From: Streptomyces sp. NBC_00569
GTDB taxonomy: Bacteria; Actinomycetota; Actinomycetes; Streptomycetales; Streptomycetaceae
Direction: 5' to 3'
NCBI RefSeq assembly: GCF_036345255.1
Contig: NZ_CP107783.1
Span: 6,494,001-6,558,000, forward strand
DNA length: 64,000 nucleotides
The position numbers and the translations under genes are program-made. The first letter of the stretch is position 1. The number at the start of each line of letters is the position of its first letter. The notes under the pieces were generated by a model. It had not been told where the DNA came from. It searched no databases and worked only from the letters and a program-made list of their open reading frames with translations. This document shows positions 38,901-46,314 of the stretch, in pieces.

Positions 38901-39069
38901 CCACGACGTGCTGGATGTCCTCCAGCTTGCCGGGCCTGCCCGGCGCGGCGAGCGCGGTGCGCAGGCTCAGCGGCAGCGCGGCCAGCACACCGGCGGCCGC
39001 GGCGCCGCCGATGAGGGTGCGGCGGGAGAGTTCGGGTCTGTGCTCGGGGTGCGGTGAGCTCGTGCTCAT
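35938..39069 (-). CDS. Tat-exported phosphocholine-preferring phospholipase C with long C-terminal extension
   Basis: 1043 residues. Tat signal ELSRRTLIGGAAAAGVLAAL near residue 14. The phosphoesterase domain (about 45-480) shows VVFMQENRSFDHYFGT with the metal-binding Glu-Asn, the nucleophile Thr region (STETSTNPNREHLMTGTSGG) and AFILNYDEHGGFYDHL. Two DUF756-type beta modules follow (about 540-700), then about 340 more residues with a beta-sandwich-like stretch and a jelly-roll-like end (HYRQEAPQ ... MYDAGNNWYW). Typical family members have about 650-700 residues. ATG 39069 with GGAGG. Expected role: extracellular phospholipid breakdown and phosphate gain. Confidence 0.9.
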   Translation of the reverse strand: MSTSSPHPEHRPELSRRTLIGGAAAAGVLAALPLSLRTALAAPGRPGKLEDIQHVVVFMQENRSFDHYFGTMQGIRGFGDRAAVRGINGRPVFHQPDPSRAEGWLAPFAMNAAHTSAYQQGAAAFGFGDSMNARNDGIADGYVTRRGSGWLGQGYYEPADMPFYNALASVFTICDHYYCSTETSTNPNREHLMTGTSGGTVRDIAVVDNQEPGFEWTTYAERLEAAGVSWKTYQAQENFDDNALAWFDTFRAAGPGEPLYERGMKKVGNPGQTNDPWAMGDALVAAFAEDVKNDTLPQVSWLVAPAALSEHASYAPPHGEDLTARLLSALADNPEVFAKTAFILNYDEHGGFYDHLVAPVPPVAEGRGRSTVTPDGEVVVRVSKGGSTFYRPVNQRGQYRVKGADGSLTWSDTLPAGETKAAGPFPLGLGMRVPMIVVSPWTRGGAVASTVCDHTSVIQFLEKRFGVHEPNISPWRREITGDLTDVFDFSGKNPSWPTLPDTSGNRQKVTDTGKLPAPTVPKPQLLPEQQRGSRTARPTPYDLRVTPRVRGGKVILDLANHGRQGAVLAVYPEPGVAPKHYTLSPKSKLSDVWSPGDNGYDLRVHGPNGALWHLRGDAAGTYEAHLDLADDGRGADVELTNHARTARTFLVGDLAYGGGTREFRVGAGAHRTVRIRVPREGWYDVAVTVRDQPGFLRRYAGRVPGKLEGVTDPAMGLPDALGVTVSLEAASTTIDEAILVPGRAARVRARFDATSAVSAIEAHPVVPKGWAVKAVSAPPASLAAGASATAEWEVQVPGELSGTAAYRLLVTARARSGERFVLADGEVSARTAPSMAGRLLGEDFESVADSLEPVSGVVGWTAKAPKGWSVVNAAGMPQGTARLQGWTFHTKRAWSPAGQDRGGFGRALGVVAVADPDDWDDTGSPSSKGTFDSTLVSPAVPVPPGTSKLYVAFDSHYRQEAPQKAAVTALFDTGEETRLLHYSADATGNDNAGHDAENTFVTKELAVPAGAKTVTLKFRMYDAGNNWYWAVDHVRVDDKPITA

Positions 39070-39215
39070 CGGGGGTGTCCTCCAACGTCCTTCTGCAGGC
39101 GGCCTGTTTGGCCCAGACCCGTTATGAATACGAGACAGAGGTGGCCATGGCCAGAGGTGTGCGTGAAGTTCCCGTGACGCGGATCCGTATGCCGTGCTCC
39201 GGCGTCTGAGAAGGC

Positions 39216-41093
39216 ATGGACTGGGAGAAGCCCCCGACGCCCGCGGAGCCCGTTGCCGCCGAACGGCCGCCCGAGGGCTGCCTCGTGGCCGCGATCCGCA
39301 TCCCGGTGCGCATCGTTGTCCTGGTCCTCGTCGTACCGATCCGCCTGACCTGGGACGCCGTCGCCGCCGGCGGACGTGCCGTGTGGCGTCGTGGCCTGGT
39401 GCCCCTGGCCCGCGGGACCGGACAACTGCTGCGCGCGGTGTTCGTGGTCCCGTGGGTGTGGCTCTGGGCACGCGTACTGGCCCCGGCGGCACGGGGCGCG
39501 GGCACCGCGCTGGCGTGGCTGGGCCGGGCGTTGTTCGTGTGGCCGTGGGTGGCGCTGTGGGAGCGCGTGCTGGTTCCGGTCGGCAGGGGGGTCGCCGTCG
39601 CGCTGACCTGGACCGGTGAAGCGCTCTTCGTCCGGCCGTGGGTCGCGCTGTGGCGCTACGTCCTCGCGCCGGTCGGCCGCGGGGTGCGGGCCGGAGCGCT
39701 GTGGGTGTGGTGGAAGGGCGTCGTCGCCTCGGTCGCCTGGTGGTACCTCCGGGTGATGACACCGGCCGGACGCGGGATCGCGTGGCTGGCGCGACGGGTA
39801 CGGGCGGGCTTCGCTCTCGCGGGCCGAGGGATCGCGCGTCTCGCCTCCGTCGTCCGGGACGGTGTCGTCGCGGCCGGGCGGGGCGTCGGGTGGCTTCTGA
39901 GGGGCGTCGGGGCGGGTCTCGCCTTTGTGGGCCGGGGTGTCGCGCGCCTGGCCTCCGCTGTGTGGGCCGGGGTGGTCGCGGTGGGGCGGGGGATCGGGTG
40001 GCTTGCGCGGGGGGTCGGGGCGGGTCTCGCCTTTGTGGGCCGGGGTGTCGCGCGCCTGGCTTCCGCTGCGTGGGCCGGGCTGACCGCGGCCGGGCGCGGC
40101 CTGCGCGTGGGCGGTGCGTGGCTGCTGCGGGCGCTCTTCGTCTGGCCGTGGGTGTGGCTGTACGCGCGCGTGCTCGTGCCTCTCGGCGGCGGGATCGCCT
40201 GGCTGGCGCGGGGCCTCGCGGCGGTGGGCCGTGCCCTGGGAGCAGGCCTCACCGCACTGCTGCGCGCCCTCGTCGTCGTCCCCGCGGTGTGGTTCTACAC
40301 ACACGCGCTGACGCCACTCGGCCGCGGCATCGTCCTCCTCGCGCGCGGCACGGCGACCGTCGTCATCTGGCTCGCCAAGGCTCTCTTCGTCTGGCCCTGG
40401 GTCTGGCTCCACACCCGCGTACTCGCACCCGCCGGACGCGCAACTGCCCTTCTTCTCAAGCTGGTTGGGGCTCAACTCGCCCTCGCCGGCCGAGCGCTGG
40501 GCACGGGCCTGACGTGGCTCGGCCGGGGTGTGCGGTCAGGGCTCGCACGGCTCGCGCGTGGCGTGTGGGCCGGCGTCGGACGGTTCGGGCGTGGGGTCCG
40601 GGCCGTCGCCGTCACCCTCGTACGGTGGATCTTCGTCGTGCCCGCCGTCGCCCTCTGGCGCCGGGTGCTCGTGCCCGTCGGGCGGGCGGTCGTCGTCCTC
40701 GTGCGCGAGACCGGCGAGGCGCTCGGGCACGCGTGGCGTGTCTCCGGACACGTTTCGCGGGCCGTCGGACGGTTCCTCGGCCGACTCCTGCGGCGGACCT
40801 TCGTGGACCCGGTGCGCTGGGCGTACCGCCAGGTGTGCACCCCACTGGGGCACCTCGTACGGGACTCCGTGTGGCGGCCCGCGGCCCGGGCGGTCAAGGA
40901 CGCGAGGCGCACCGCGCGTCAGGCCCTCGCGGCGGCGCGCGAGAGCGTGCGCCAGGCCAGGGCGGACGTCCGCCGGGCGCTCTTCGGAGCAAAACGGGCG
41001 GAGCCCGATCCGCTGGTCAGGGACCGGCGGGAACCTGTTCCGCCGCAGGCACGTACTCTAGGTAGCAGTACGACCGCACTCACGAAGGACTAG
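39216..41093 (+). CDS. Trp/Arg-rich repeat protein, membrane-associated, unknown function
   Basis: 625 residues and no family I can name. From about residue 30 to 540 the chain repeats a module of the form R-A-L-F-V-W-P-W-V-x-L-W-x-R-V-L-x-P-x-G-R-G followed by an amphipathic stretch (WLARGVGAGLAFVGRG-like). I count nine such units, plus a degenerate first one. The core is rich in Trp, Arg, Gly, Val and Ala and nearly free of Asp/Glu, suggesting many short hairpins in or on the membrane. The last 80 residues are a polar helix (DARRTARQALAAARESVRQ). The start codon has GAGAAGG only one base away, so translation may be weak or the start elsewhere. Only four bases separate it from the next gene's CTG start. 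Confidence 0.75.
   Translation: MDWEKPPTPAEPVAAERPPEGCLVAAIRIPVRIVVLVLVVPIRLTWDAVAAGGRAVWRRGLVPLARGTGQLLRAVFVVPWVWLWARVLAPAARGAGTALAWLGRALFVWPWVALWERVLVPVGRGVAVALTWTGEALFVRPWVALWRYVLAPVGRGVRAGALWVWWKGVVASVAWWYLRVMTPAGRGIAWLARRVRAGFALAGRGIARLASVVRDGVVAAGRGVGWLLRGVGAGLAFVGRGVARLASAVWAGVVAVGRGIGWLARGVGAGLAFVGRGVARLASAAWAGLTAAGRGLRVGGAWLLRALFVWPWVWLYARVLVPLGGGIAWLARGLAAVGRALGAGLTALLRALVVVPAVWFYTHALTPLGRGIVLLARGTATVVIWLAKALFVWPWVWLHTRVLAPAGRATALLLKLVGAQLALAGRALGTGLTWLGRGVRSGLARLARGVWAGVGRFGRGVRAVAVTLVRWIFVVPAVALWRRVLVPVGRAVVVLVRETGEALGHAWRVSGHVSRAVGRFLGRLLRRTFVDPVRWAYRQVCTPLGHLVRDSVWRPAARAVKDARRTARQALAAARESVRQARADVRRALFGAKRAEPDPLVRDRREPVPPQARTLGSSTTALTKD
39906..40121 (+). repeat. 108-base tandem duplication inside the repeat protein gene
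   Basis: The segment from 39906 recurs from 40014, exactly 108 bases (36 codons) later. The first 47 bases of the two copies are identical; the remainder has scattered differences. It encodes residues about 231-266 and 267-302. Confidence 0.8.
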
Positions 41094-41097
41094 AACA

Positions 41098-41946
41098 CTG
41101 GGCAAGCGACAGCCCGAAGGCCCGCCGCCCGCACCCGCGGTGCAGCGCATCCGACTGCGCTACACCAAGCGCGGCCGCCTCCGGTTCACCAGCCACCGTG
41201 ACTTCCAGCGCGCCTTCGAGCGTGCGCTGCGCCGCGCCGAGGTGCCCATGGCGTACTCGGCGGGGTTCACGCCGCACCCGAAGGTGTCGTACGCCAATGC
41301 CGCACCCACCGGCACGGGCAGCGAAGCCGAGTACCTGGAGATCGCGCTCACCGAAGCGCGCGATCCGGACACGCTGCGCGAGCTCCTCGACGAGTCGCTC
41401 CCCACGGGGCTCGACATCATCGAGGCCGTCGAGTCCCGCACCTCGGGCCTCGCCGACCGGCTCACCGCATCCGTCTGGGAGCTGCGGCTCGACGGCGTCG
41501 ACGCCGCCGAGGCCAAGGCCGCCGCGGACGCGTTCGTGGCGGCGGAGGCCGTCGAGGTCCAGCGAAGGACGAAGAACGGGATGCGGACGTTCGACGCCCG
41601 CGCCGCCGTCGTGAGCCTCGAGGCCGCCGAGGTCCCGCAGGCGAACGACGCCCAGGCTGATAGGCCGACCGACAAGGCCTGTGCGATACTGCGCCTGGTT
41701 GTTCGGCACGTGACGCCTGCCGTTCGACCCGACGACGTTCTGTCCGGTCTCCGAGCTGTGGCCGACCTGGCGCCGCCGGTCCCCGCAGCGGTGACCAGGC
41801 TGGCGCAGGGGCTTTTCGATGAAGAGACCGGCACGGTGACCGACCCGCTCGCGCCCGACCGCGAGGCAGTCGAGGCCGCACCTCCCGCAAGCGGGGGGAG
41901 CGCCGCAGCTGCCACCGCGACGGCGCCGGTGCCAGGTTCCGCGTAA
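41098..41946 (+). CDS. TIGR03936 radical SAM-associated protein (DUF2344)
   Basis: 282 residues if read from CTG 41098. The core VQRIRLRYTKRGRLRFTSHRD, FERALRRAEVPMAYSAGFTPHPK and YANAAPTGTGSEAEYLEI matches the TIGR03936/DUF2344 family, which partners TIGR03960 radical SAM proteins. The first standard start in frame is GTG 41140, but that leaves no SD. A GAAGGA at 41084-41089 sits 8 bases before CTG 41098, and the encoded LGKRQPEGPPPAPA head is what I recall from homologues. The last 40 residues are Ala/Pro-rich and low complexity. It precedes rne. Confidence 0.88.
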   Translation: MGKRQPEGPPPAPAVQRIRLRYTKRGRLRFTSHRDFQRAFERALRRAEVPMAYSAGFTPHPKVSYANAAPTGTGSEAEYLEIALTEARDPDTLRELLDESLPTGLDIIEAVESRTSGLADRLTASVWELRLDGVDAAEAKAAADAFVAAEAVEVQRRTKNGMRTFDARAAVVSLEAAEVPQANDAQADRPTDKACAILRLVVRHVTPAVRPDDVLSGLRAVADLAPPVPAAVTRLAQGLFDEETGTVTDPLAPDREAVEAAPPASGGSAAAATATAPVPGSA

Positions 41947-42026
41947 GGACGGTCGTCGAAGCGCCGCCCTCGTACTCGGGAGCCACCTGGGTCGGGCAGC
42001 GCACGAACCCAAGGACTTTCGCCAGG

Positions 42027-42049
42027 CCGTACGCACACATGGCGTACGG
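42027..42049 (+). other. Hairpin in the rne leader
   Basis: CCGTACGC (42027-42034) pairs with GCGTACGG (42042-42049) around a seven-base loop, about 135 bases before the rne start. The 41947-42183 interval has no gene. In enterobacteria the rne leader is used for self-regulation; whether this one is, cannot be seen. Confidence 0.4.
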
Positions 42050-42183
42050 AACCGGCGAGAACAGACAGAGAGCTCCCGTGCGGCGCCCGCGCCCCGGACG
42101 GCGGCACCGCGCATGAACGCGCGAGCCGCGGACGTCACCGGACCAGGCGCGGCGCCCGGGAGCCTGACGGGAGATCCACCCGC

Positions 42184-45100
42184 ATGCTCGAGCCCACCGA
42201 ACCCACTGAGACGTCGTCGTCCGTGGGAACCGACAACAACAGTCCCAGCGACACCCTGCCGCCGCGCCGCCGGCGCCGTGCGGCCTCGCGCCCCGCGGGC
42301 CCGCCCACGGGTGCCGCCGCCGAAACCGCCCCGGCCGCGAAGGCCGCCGCCGACCCCGTCGCCGACGAGGCCGAAGAGACCGAGGCAGGCGCGGCCGCCG
42401 CCGAGGCCCCCGCGCAGGACGCCGCACCCGCCGGGCGCCCGCGCCGGCGTGCCACCCGCCGCGCCTCCGCGCCCGCCGGCGCACCCAAGACTCCCGACGC
42501 GGCAGAGAGCGCCGAGGCTGCCGAGCCCGCTGCTGCCGCCGCGCCCGCCGTCGCCGCGGAAGAGACCGCCCCCGAGCCGGAGGCCGCGCCCGCCGGGCGT
42601 ACCCGCCGCCGTGCCACCCGCCGCGTCTCCGCCCCCGCCGGTACCTCCGAGCAGGCCGAGGCCCCCGCGGTGACCGAGCCCGCCGCGGCGCCCGCCGTGG
42701 CCGCGGAAGAGACCGCCCCCGAGCCGGAGACCGCCCCCGAGCCTGAGGCCGCCCCCGCCGGGCGTACCCGCCGGCGTGCCACCCGCCGCTCCACCGCCCC
42801 CGCCGGCGCACCCGAGCAGGCCGAGCCCGTGGCCGCCGCCGAGCCCGCCGCGACGGAGGCCCCGAAGGCGGAGGCCCCGAAGTCTGAGGCCCCCAAGACC
42901 GAGGCTCCCAAGAGCGAGGCCCCCGCCGCCGCGTCCGACGAGGACGCCGAAGGCGGGCGCCGCCCCCGCCGCCGCGCCACCCGCAAGGCCGCGGTCGGCT
43001 TCTCCGAGCCCGCGCAGCGCTCCGCCAAGAAGGCCGCCTCGCGCGCCGCCGCTGAGCCCGCCGCCGAGCCCGCCGCAGACGAGACCAAGGGCACGAAGGG
43101 CTCGCGCCGTCCCGCGCGGCCGTCCGTCGCCGTCTTCCAGGCGCCGGTCTTCGCCGAGCCGATGTTCCAGACCCCGGAGCGCGCCGCCGCTGCGGCCGCC
43201 GCCGAGGCCGCGGTGGAGGAGGAGCCGGTCGAGGCCGAGGCTCCCGCCGAGGCCGTGACCGTGGCCGATGTGATCGCGGAGGAGACGCCGCGCCGGCGCC
43301 GCCGCCGTGGCCGCGCCGCCGAGGAGCAGCCCGCCGCGCCGGCCGCCGAGCCGCAGCGGCCCGCCGCCGTCGAGGAGCCGGCCGAGGCCGAGGAGGCCGA
43401 GGGCGACCAGGACCACGAGGACCACGACGAGCAGGGCGACCGCCCCACGCGCCGCCGGCGCCGTGGTGGCCGCCGTCGCCGTCGCGGTGACTCCGCGGAC
43501 GCCGAGTCCGACGAGCAGACCGACGAAGAGGCCGAGCCCACCGACGAGGGCGCCGAGCCCACCGACGAGAGCGATGAGGCCGACGAGGCCGACGAGCGCG
43601 AGGAGTCCGGCCCGTCCGGCTCCAGCAGCAGCCGTCGCCGCCGTCGCCGTCGTCGCCGCGCGGGTGACGCCTCCACCGACGGTGAGCCGGGCGACAGCGA
43701 CCCCGAGCGCACGGTCGTGAAGGTCCGCGAGCCCCGTAAGCAGGAGGAGCGGGGCACCGGCGCCGACGAGGTGCAGTCCATCAAGGGCTCGACGCGTCTC
43801 GAGGCCAAGAAGCAGCGCCGCCGCGAGGGCCGCGAGCAGGGCCGCCGTCGTGTGCCGATCATCACCGAGGCCGAGTTCCTGGCCCGCCGCGAGGCCGTCG
43901 AGCGGGTCATGGTCGTCCGCCAGCACGGCGAGCGCACCCAGATCGGCGTGCTCGAGGACGACATCCTCGTCGAGCACTACGTCAACAAGGAGCAGGCGAC
44001 CTCGTACGTCGGCAACGTGTACCTGGGCAAGGTCCAGAACGTGCTGCCGTCCATGGAGGCCGCCTTCATCGACATCGGCAAGGGCCGCAACGCCGTGCTC
44101 TACGCCGGTGAGGTCAACTTCGAGGCGCTCGGCATGGCCAACGGGCCGCGCCGCATCGAGACCGCCCTGAAGTCCGGCCAGTCCGTCCTCGTGCAGGTCA
44201 CCAAGGACCCGATCGGCCACAAGGGCGCCCGCCTGACCAGCCAGGTCTCGCTGCCCGGCCGCTACCTGGTCTACGTCCCCGAGGGGTCGATGACCGGCAT
44301 CAGCCGCAAGCTGCCCGACACCGAGCGCGCGCGTCTGAAGACCATCCTCAAGAAGATCGTCCCCGAGGACGCGGGCGTCATCGTGCGCACCGCCGCCGAG
44401 GGCGCGAGCGAGGAGGAGCTGAGCCGCGACGTCGAGCGTCTGCAGGCCCAGTGGGAGGACATCCAGAAGAAGTCGAAGCAGATCTCGACGAGCTCGCCGA
44501 GCCTGCTCTACGGCGAGCCGGACATGACCGTCCGCGTCGTGCGCGACATCTTCAACGAGGACTTCTCCAAGGTCATCGTCAGCGGTGACGACGCGTGGGA
44601 CACGATCCACGGCTACGTCAACCACGTGGCGCCCGACCTGGCCGACCGCCTCTCGAAGTGGACCTCCGAGGTCGACGTCTTCGCGACGTACCGGATCGAC
44701 GAGCAGCTCGCCAAGGCGCTCGACCGCAAGGTGTGGCTGCCCAGCGGCGGCTCGCTGGTGATCGACAAGACCGAGGCGATGATCGTCGTCGACGTCAACA
44801 CCGGCAAGTTCACCGGCCAGGGCGGCAACCTCGAAGAGACCGTGACGAGGAACAACCTCGAAGCGGCCGAGGAGATCGTGCGCCAGCTGCGCCTGCGTGA
44901 CCTCGGCGGCATCGTCGTCATCGACTTCATCGACATGGTCCTGGAGTCCAACAGGGACCTGGTCCTGCGCCGGCTCCTCGAGTGCCTGGGCCGTGACCGG
45001 ACCAAGCACCAGGTGGCCGAGGTCACCTCGCTCGGCCTGGTCCAGATGACCCGTAAGCGCGTGGGCCAGGGCCTCCTGGAGTCCTTCTCCGAGACCTGCG

Positions 45101-46095
45101 TCCACTGCAACGGGCGCGGCGTCATCGTCCACATGGAGCAGCCCACGTCCGCCGGCGGCGGCGGCAAGCGCAAGAAGCGCGGCCGTGGCGGCAACGGCGC
45201 GGAGCTCCCGCACGAGCACGACCACGAGCAGGCGGCGCTGGAGACGGAGGTGGAGACCGAGGCAGAGGTCGCCGCCGAGGTCGCGGCCCCGGTCGCGCTG
45301 GCCGAGCCCGAGTTCGTGCCCGACGAGGAGCTGTACAGCAGCCCCGCCGAGGCGGAGGCCGCGGCCCGTGGTGGCCGTTCGCGCCGTCGTGCGACCCGCA
45401 GGGCGTCGGCTCCGGCCGGCGCGCCCAAGGGCGAGGCGGCCCCGAAGGAGGCCGCCAAGGCGGAGGCTCCGAAGGAGGAGGCCCCGCAGGCCGTGGCGGA
45501 GCCCGTCGTGGCCGAGCCGGTCGTGGCGGAGCCCGCTCCCGTCGAGGACGCCGCTCCCAAGGGGCGTACGCGCCGTCGGGCGACCCGTAAGGCGACGGCC
45601 CCGGCCGGTTCGCCGAAGGCCGCCGCCGAGGCCGAGGTGACCGTCACGGCGCCCGCCAAGCCCGAGCCCGTCGTGGCCGAGGAGCCCAAGGCCGCTGTGG
45701 CCGAGGAGAAGGCCGAGGCGCCCGTCGAGAGCGCGGCTCCGGCCCGCCCGCGTCGCCGCGCCGTCCGCAAGGCCACCGCGCCCACCGCGTCCGAGGAGAC
45801 GGCCGTCGTGGTCGTCCCGTCGGCCACGGAGGCGCAGGCCGAGCCGGAGCAGGCCGGGCCCGAGGCCGCCGAGGAGGCGCCCGCCGCCAAGAAGACGGCC
45901 CGTAAGACGGCCAAGAAGGCGACGGCGAAGAAGGCCGCCACCAAGAAGACCGCGGCCAAGAAGACGGCCGCGAAGAAGACGACGGCCAAGAAGGCGGCGA
46001 CCAAGACCGCCGCCAAGAAGGCGACCGCGAAGAAGACCGTGGCGGCCGAGCAGCAGGCTCAGCCGTCCGTCTCCGCCGCGGCCGACGAGGCCTGA
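42184..46095 (+). CDS. rne: Ribonuclease E/G family, with N- and C-terminal extensions
   Basis: 1303 residues. The catalytic half lies in the middle (about 555-980), as known for Streptomyces RNase ES: S1 RNA-binding domain (from about 606, YVGNVYLGKVQNVLPSMEAA), DNase I-like site with Asp870 (IVVDVNTG) and Asp914 (VVIDFIDM), and the zinc link Cys972/Cys975 (CVHCNGRG). The 555-residue head is Ala/Glu/Pro-rich and carries four copies of an Arg-rich GRxRRRATRRxSAPAG motif; the tail carries three more and ends in a KKTAAKKTTAKKAATK-type lysine repeat. Role: endonucleolytic mRNA decay and rRNA processing; tails probably bind RNA or PNPase. Codon bias is uniform through all parts. Confidence 0.95.
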   Translation: MLEPTEPTETSSSVGTDNNSPSDTLPPRRRRRAASRPAGPPTGAAAETAPAAKAAADPVADEAEETEAGAAAAEAPAQDAAPAGRPRRRATRRASAPAGAPKTPDAAESAEAAEPAAAAAPAVAAEETAPEPEAAPAGRTRRRATRRVSAPAGTSEQAEAPAVTEPAAAPAVAAEETAPEPETAPEPEAAPAGRTRRRATRRSTAPAGAPEQAEPVAAAEPAATEAPKAEAPKSEAPKTEAPKSEAPAAASDEDAEGGRRPRRRATRKAAVGFSEPAQRSAKKAASRAAAEPAAEPAADETKGTKGSRRPARPSVAVFQAPVFAEPMFQTPERAAAAAAAEAAVEEEPVEAEAPAEAVTVADVIAEETPRRRRRRGRAAEEQPAAPAAEPQRPAAVEEPAEAEEAEGDQDHEDHDEQGDRPTRRRRRGGRRRRRGDSADAESDEQTDEEAEPTDEGAEPTDESDEADEADEREESGPSGSSSSRRRRRRRRRAGDASTDGEPGDSDPERTVVKVREPRKQEERGTGADEVQSIKGSTRLEAKKQRRREGREQGRRRVPIITEAEFLARREAVERVMVVRQHGERTQIGVLEDDILVEHYVNKEQATSYVGNVYLGKVQNVLPSMEAAFIDIGKGRNAVLYAGEVNFEALGMANGPRRIETALKSGQSVLVQVTKDPIGHKGARLTSQVSLPGRYLVYVPEGSMTGISRKLPDTERARLKTILKKIVPEDAGVIVRTAAEGASEEELSRDVERLQAQWEDIQKKSKQISTSSPSLLYGEPDMTVRVVRDIFNEDFSKVIVSGDDAWDTIHGYVNHVAPDLADRLSKWTSEVDVFATYRIDEQLAKALDRKVWLPSGGSLVIDKTEAMIVVDVNTGKFTGQGGNLEETVTRNNLEAAEEIVRQLRLRDLGGIVVIDFIDMVLESNRDLVLRRLLECLGRDRTKHQVAEVTSLGLVQMTRKRVGQGLLESFSETCVHCNGRGVIVHMEQPTSAGGGGKRKKRGRGGNGAELPHEHDHEQAALETEVETEAEVAAEVAAPVALAEPEFVPDEELYSSPAEAEAAARGGRSRRRATRRASAPAGAPKGEAAPKEAAKAEAPKEEAPQAVAEPVVAEPVVAEPAPVEDAAPKGRTRRRATRKATAPAGSPKAAAEAEVTVTAPAKPEPVVAEEPKAAVAEEKAEAPVESAAPARPRRRAVRKATAPTASEETAVVVVPSATEAQAEPEQAGPEAAEEAPAAKKTARKTAKKATAKKAATKKTAAKKTAAKKTTAKKAATKTAAKKATAKKTVAAEQQAQPSVSAAADEA

Positions 46096-46116
46096 GCAAC
46101 GCGGTAGATCCGGATC

Positions 46117-46155
46117 CGACGCCCCCGAGCCGCACTGCGCGGAGCGGGGGCGTCG
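46117..46155 (+). terminator. rne terminator hairpin
   Basis: An 11-base perfect stem (46117-46127 and 46145-46155) with a 17-base loop, which itself has a short CGC/GCG pairing. The rest of 46156-46314 is a promoter region for the next gene, without a clear -10. Confidence 0.65.
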
Positions 46156-46314
46156 GCGTGTCCCAGGCCATGTGACTCCGGCTGAACCGCACCCTGCTCT
46201 TGGAGACCGGCCAACTACCTGTAAAACTCATGGAGTCGCACGAGTGAACATGAACGATCACGTGACCGCGCGTTGGGGAGAACACGCGGCCCGTGAAACT
46301 GGGGAGGGGTAGCA

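Noticed and set aside
39159..39181. Possible PHO box before the phospholipase C gene
   Set aside because: On the minus strand GTCACGGGAA and CTTCACGCAC resemble the 11-base direct repeat, but each unit keeps only four or five of seven consensus bases.
41080..45225. A 1381-residue open frame on the minus strand opposite the radical SAM-associated gene and rne
   Set aside because: It is the reverse shadow of the Arg/Ala/Glu-rich rne head; high GC removes stops. No family signature, start signal or codon bias.
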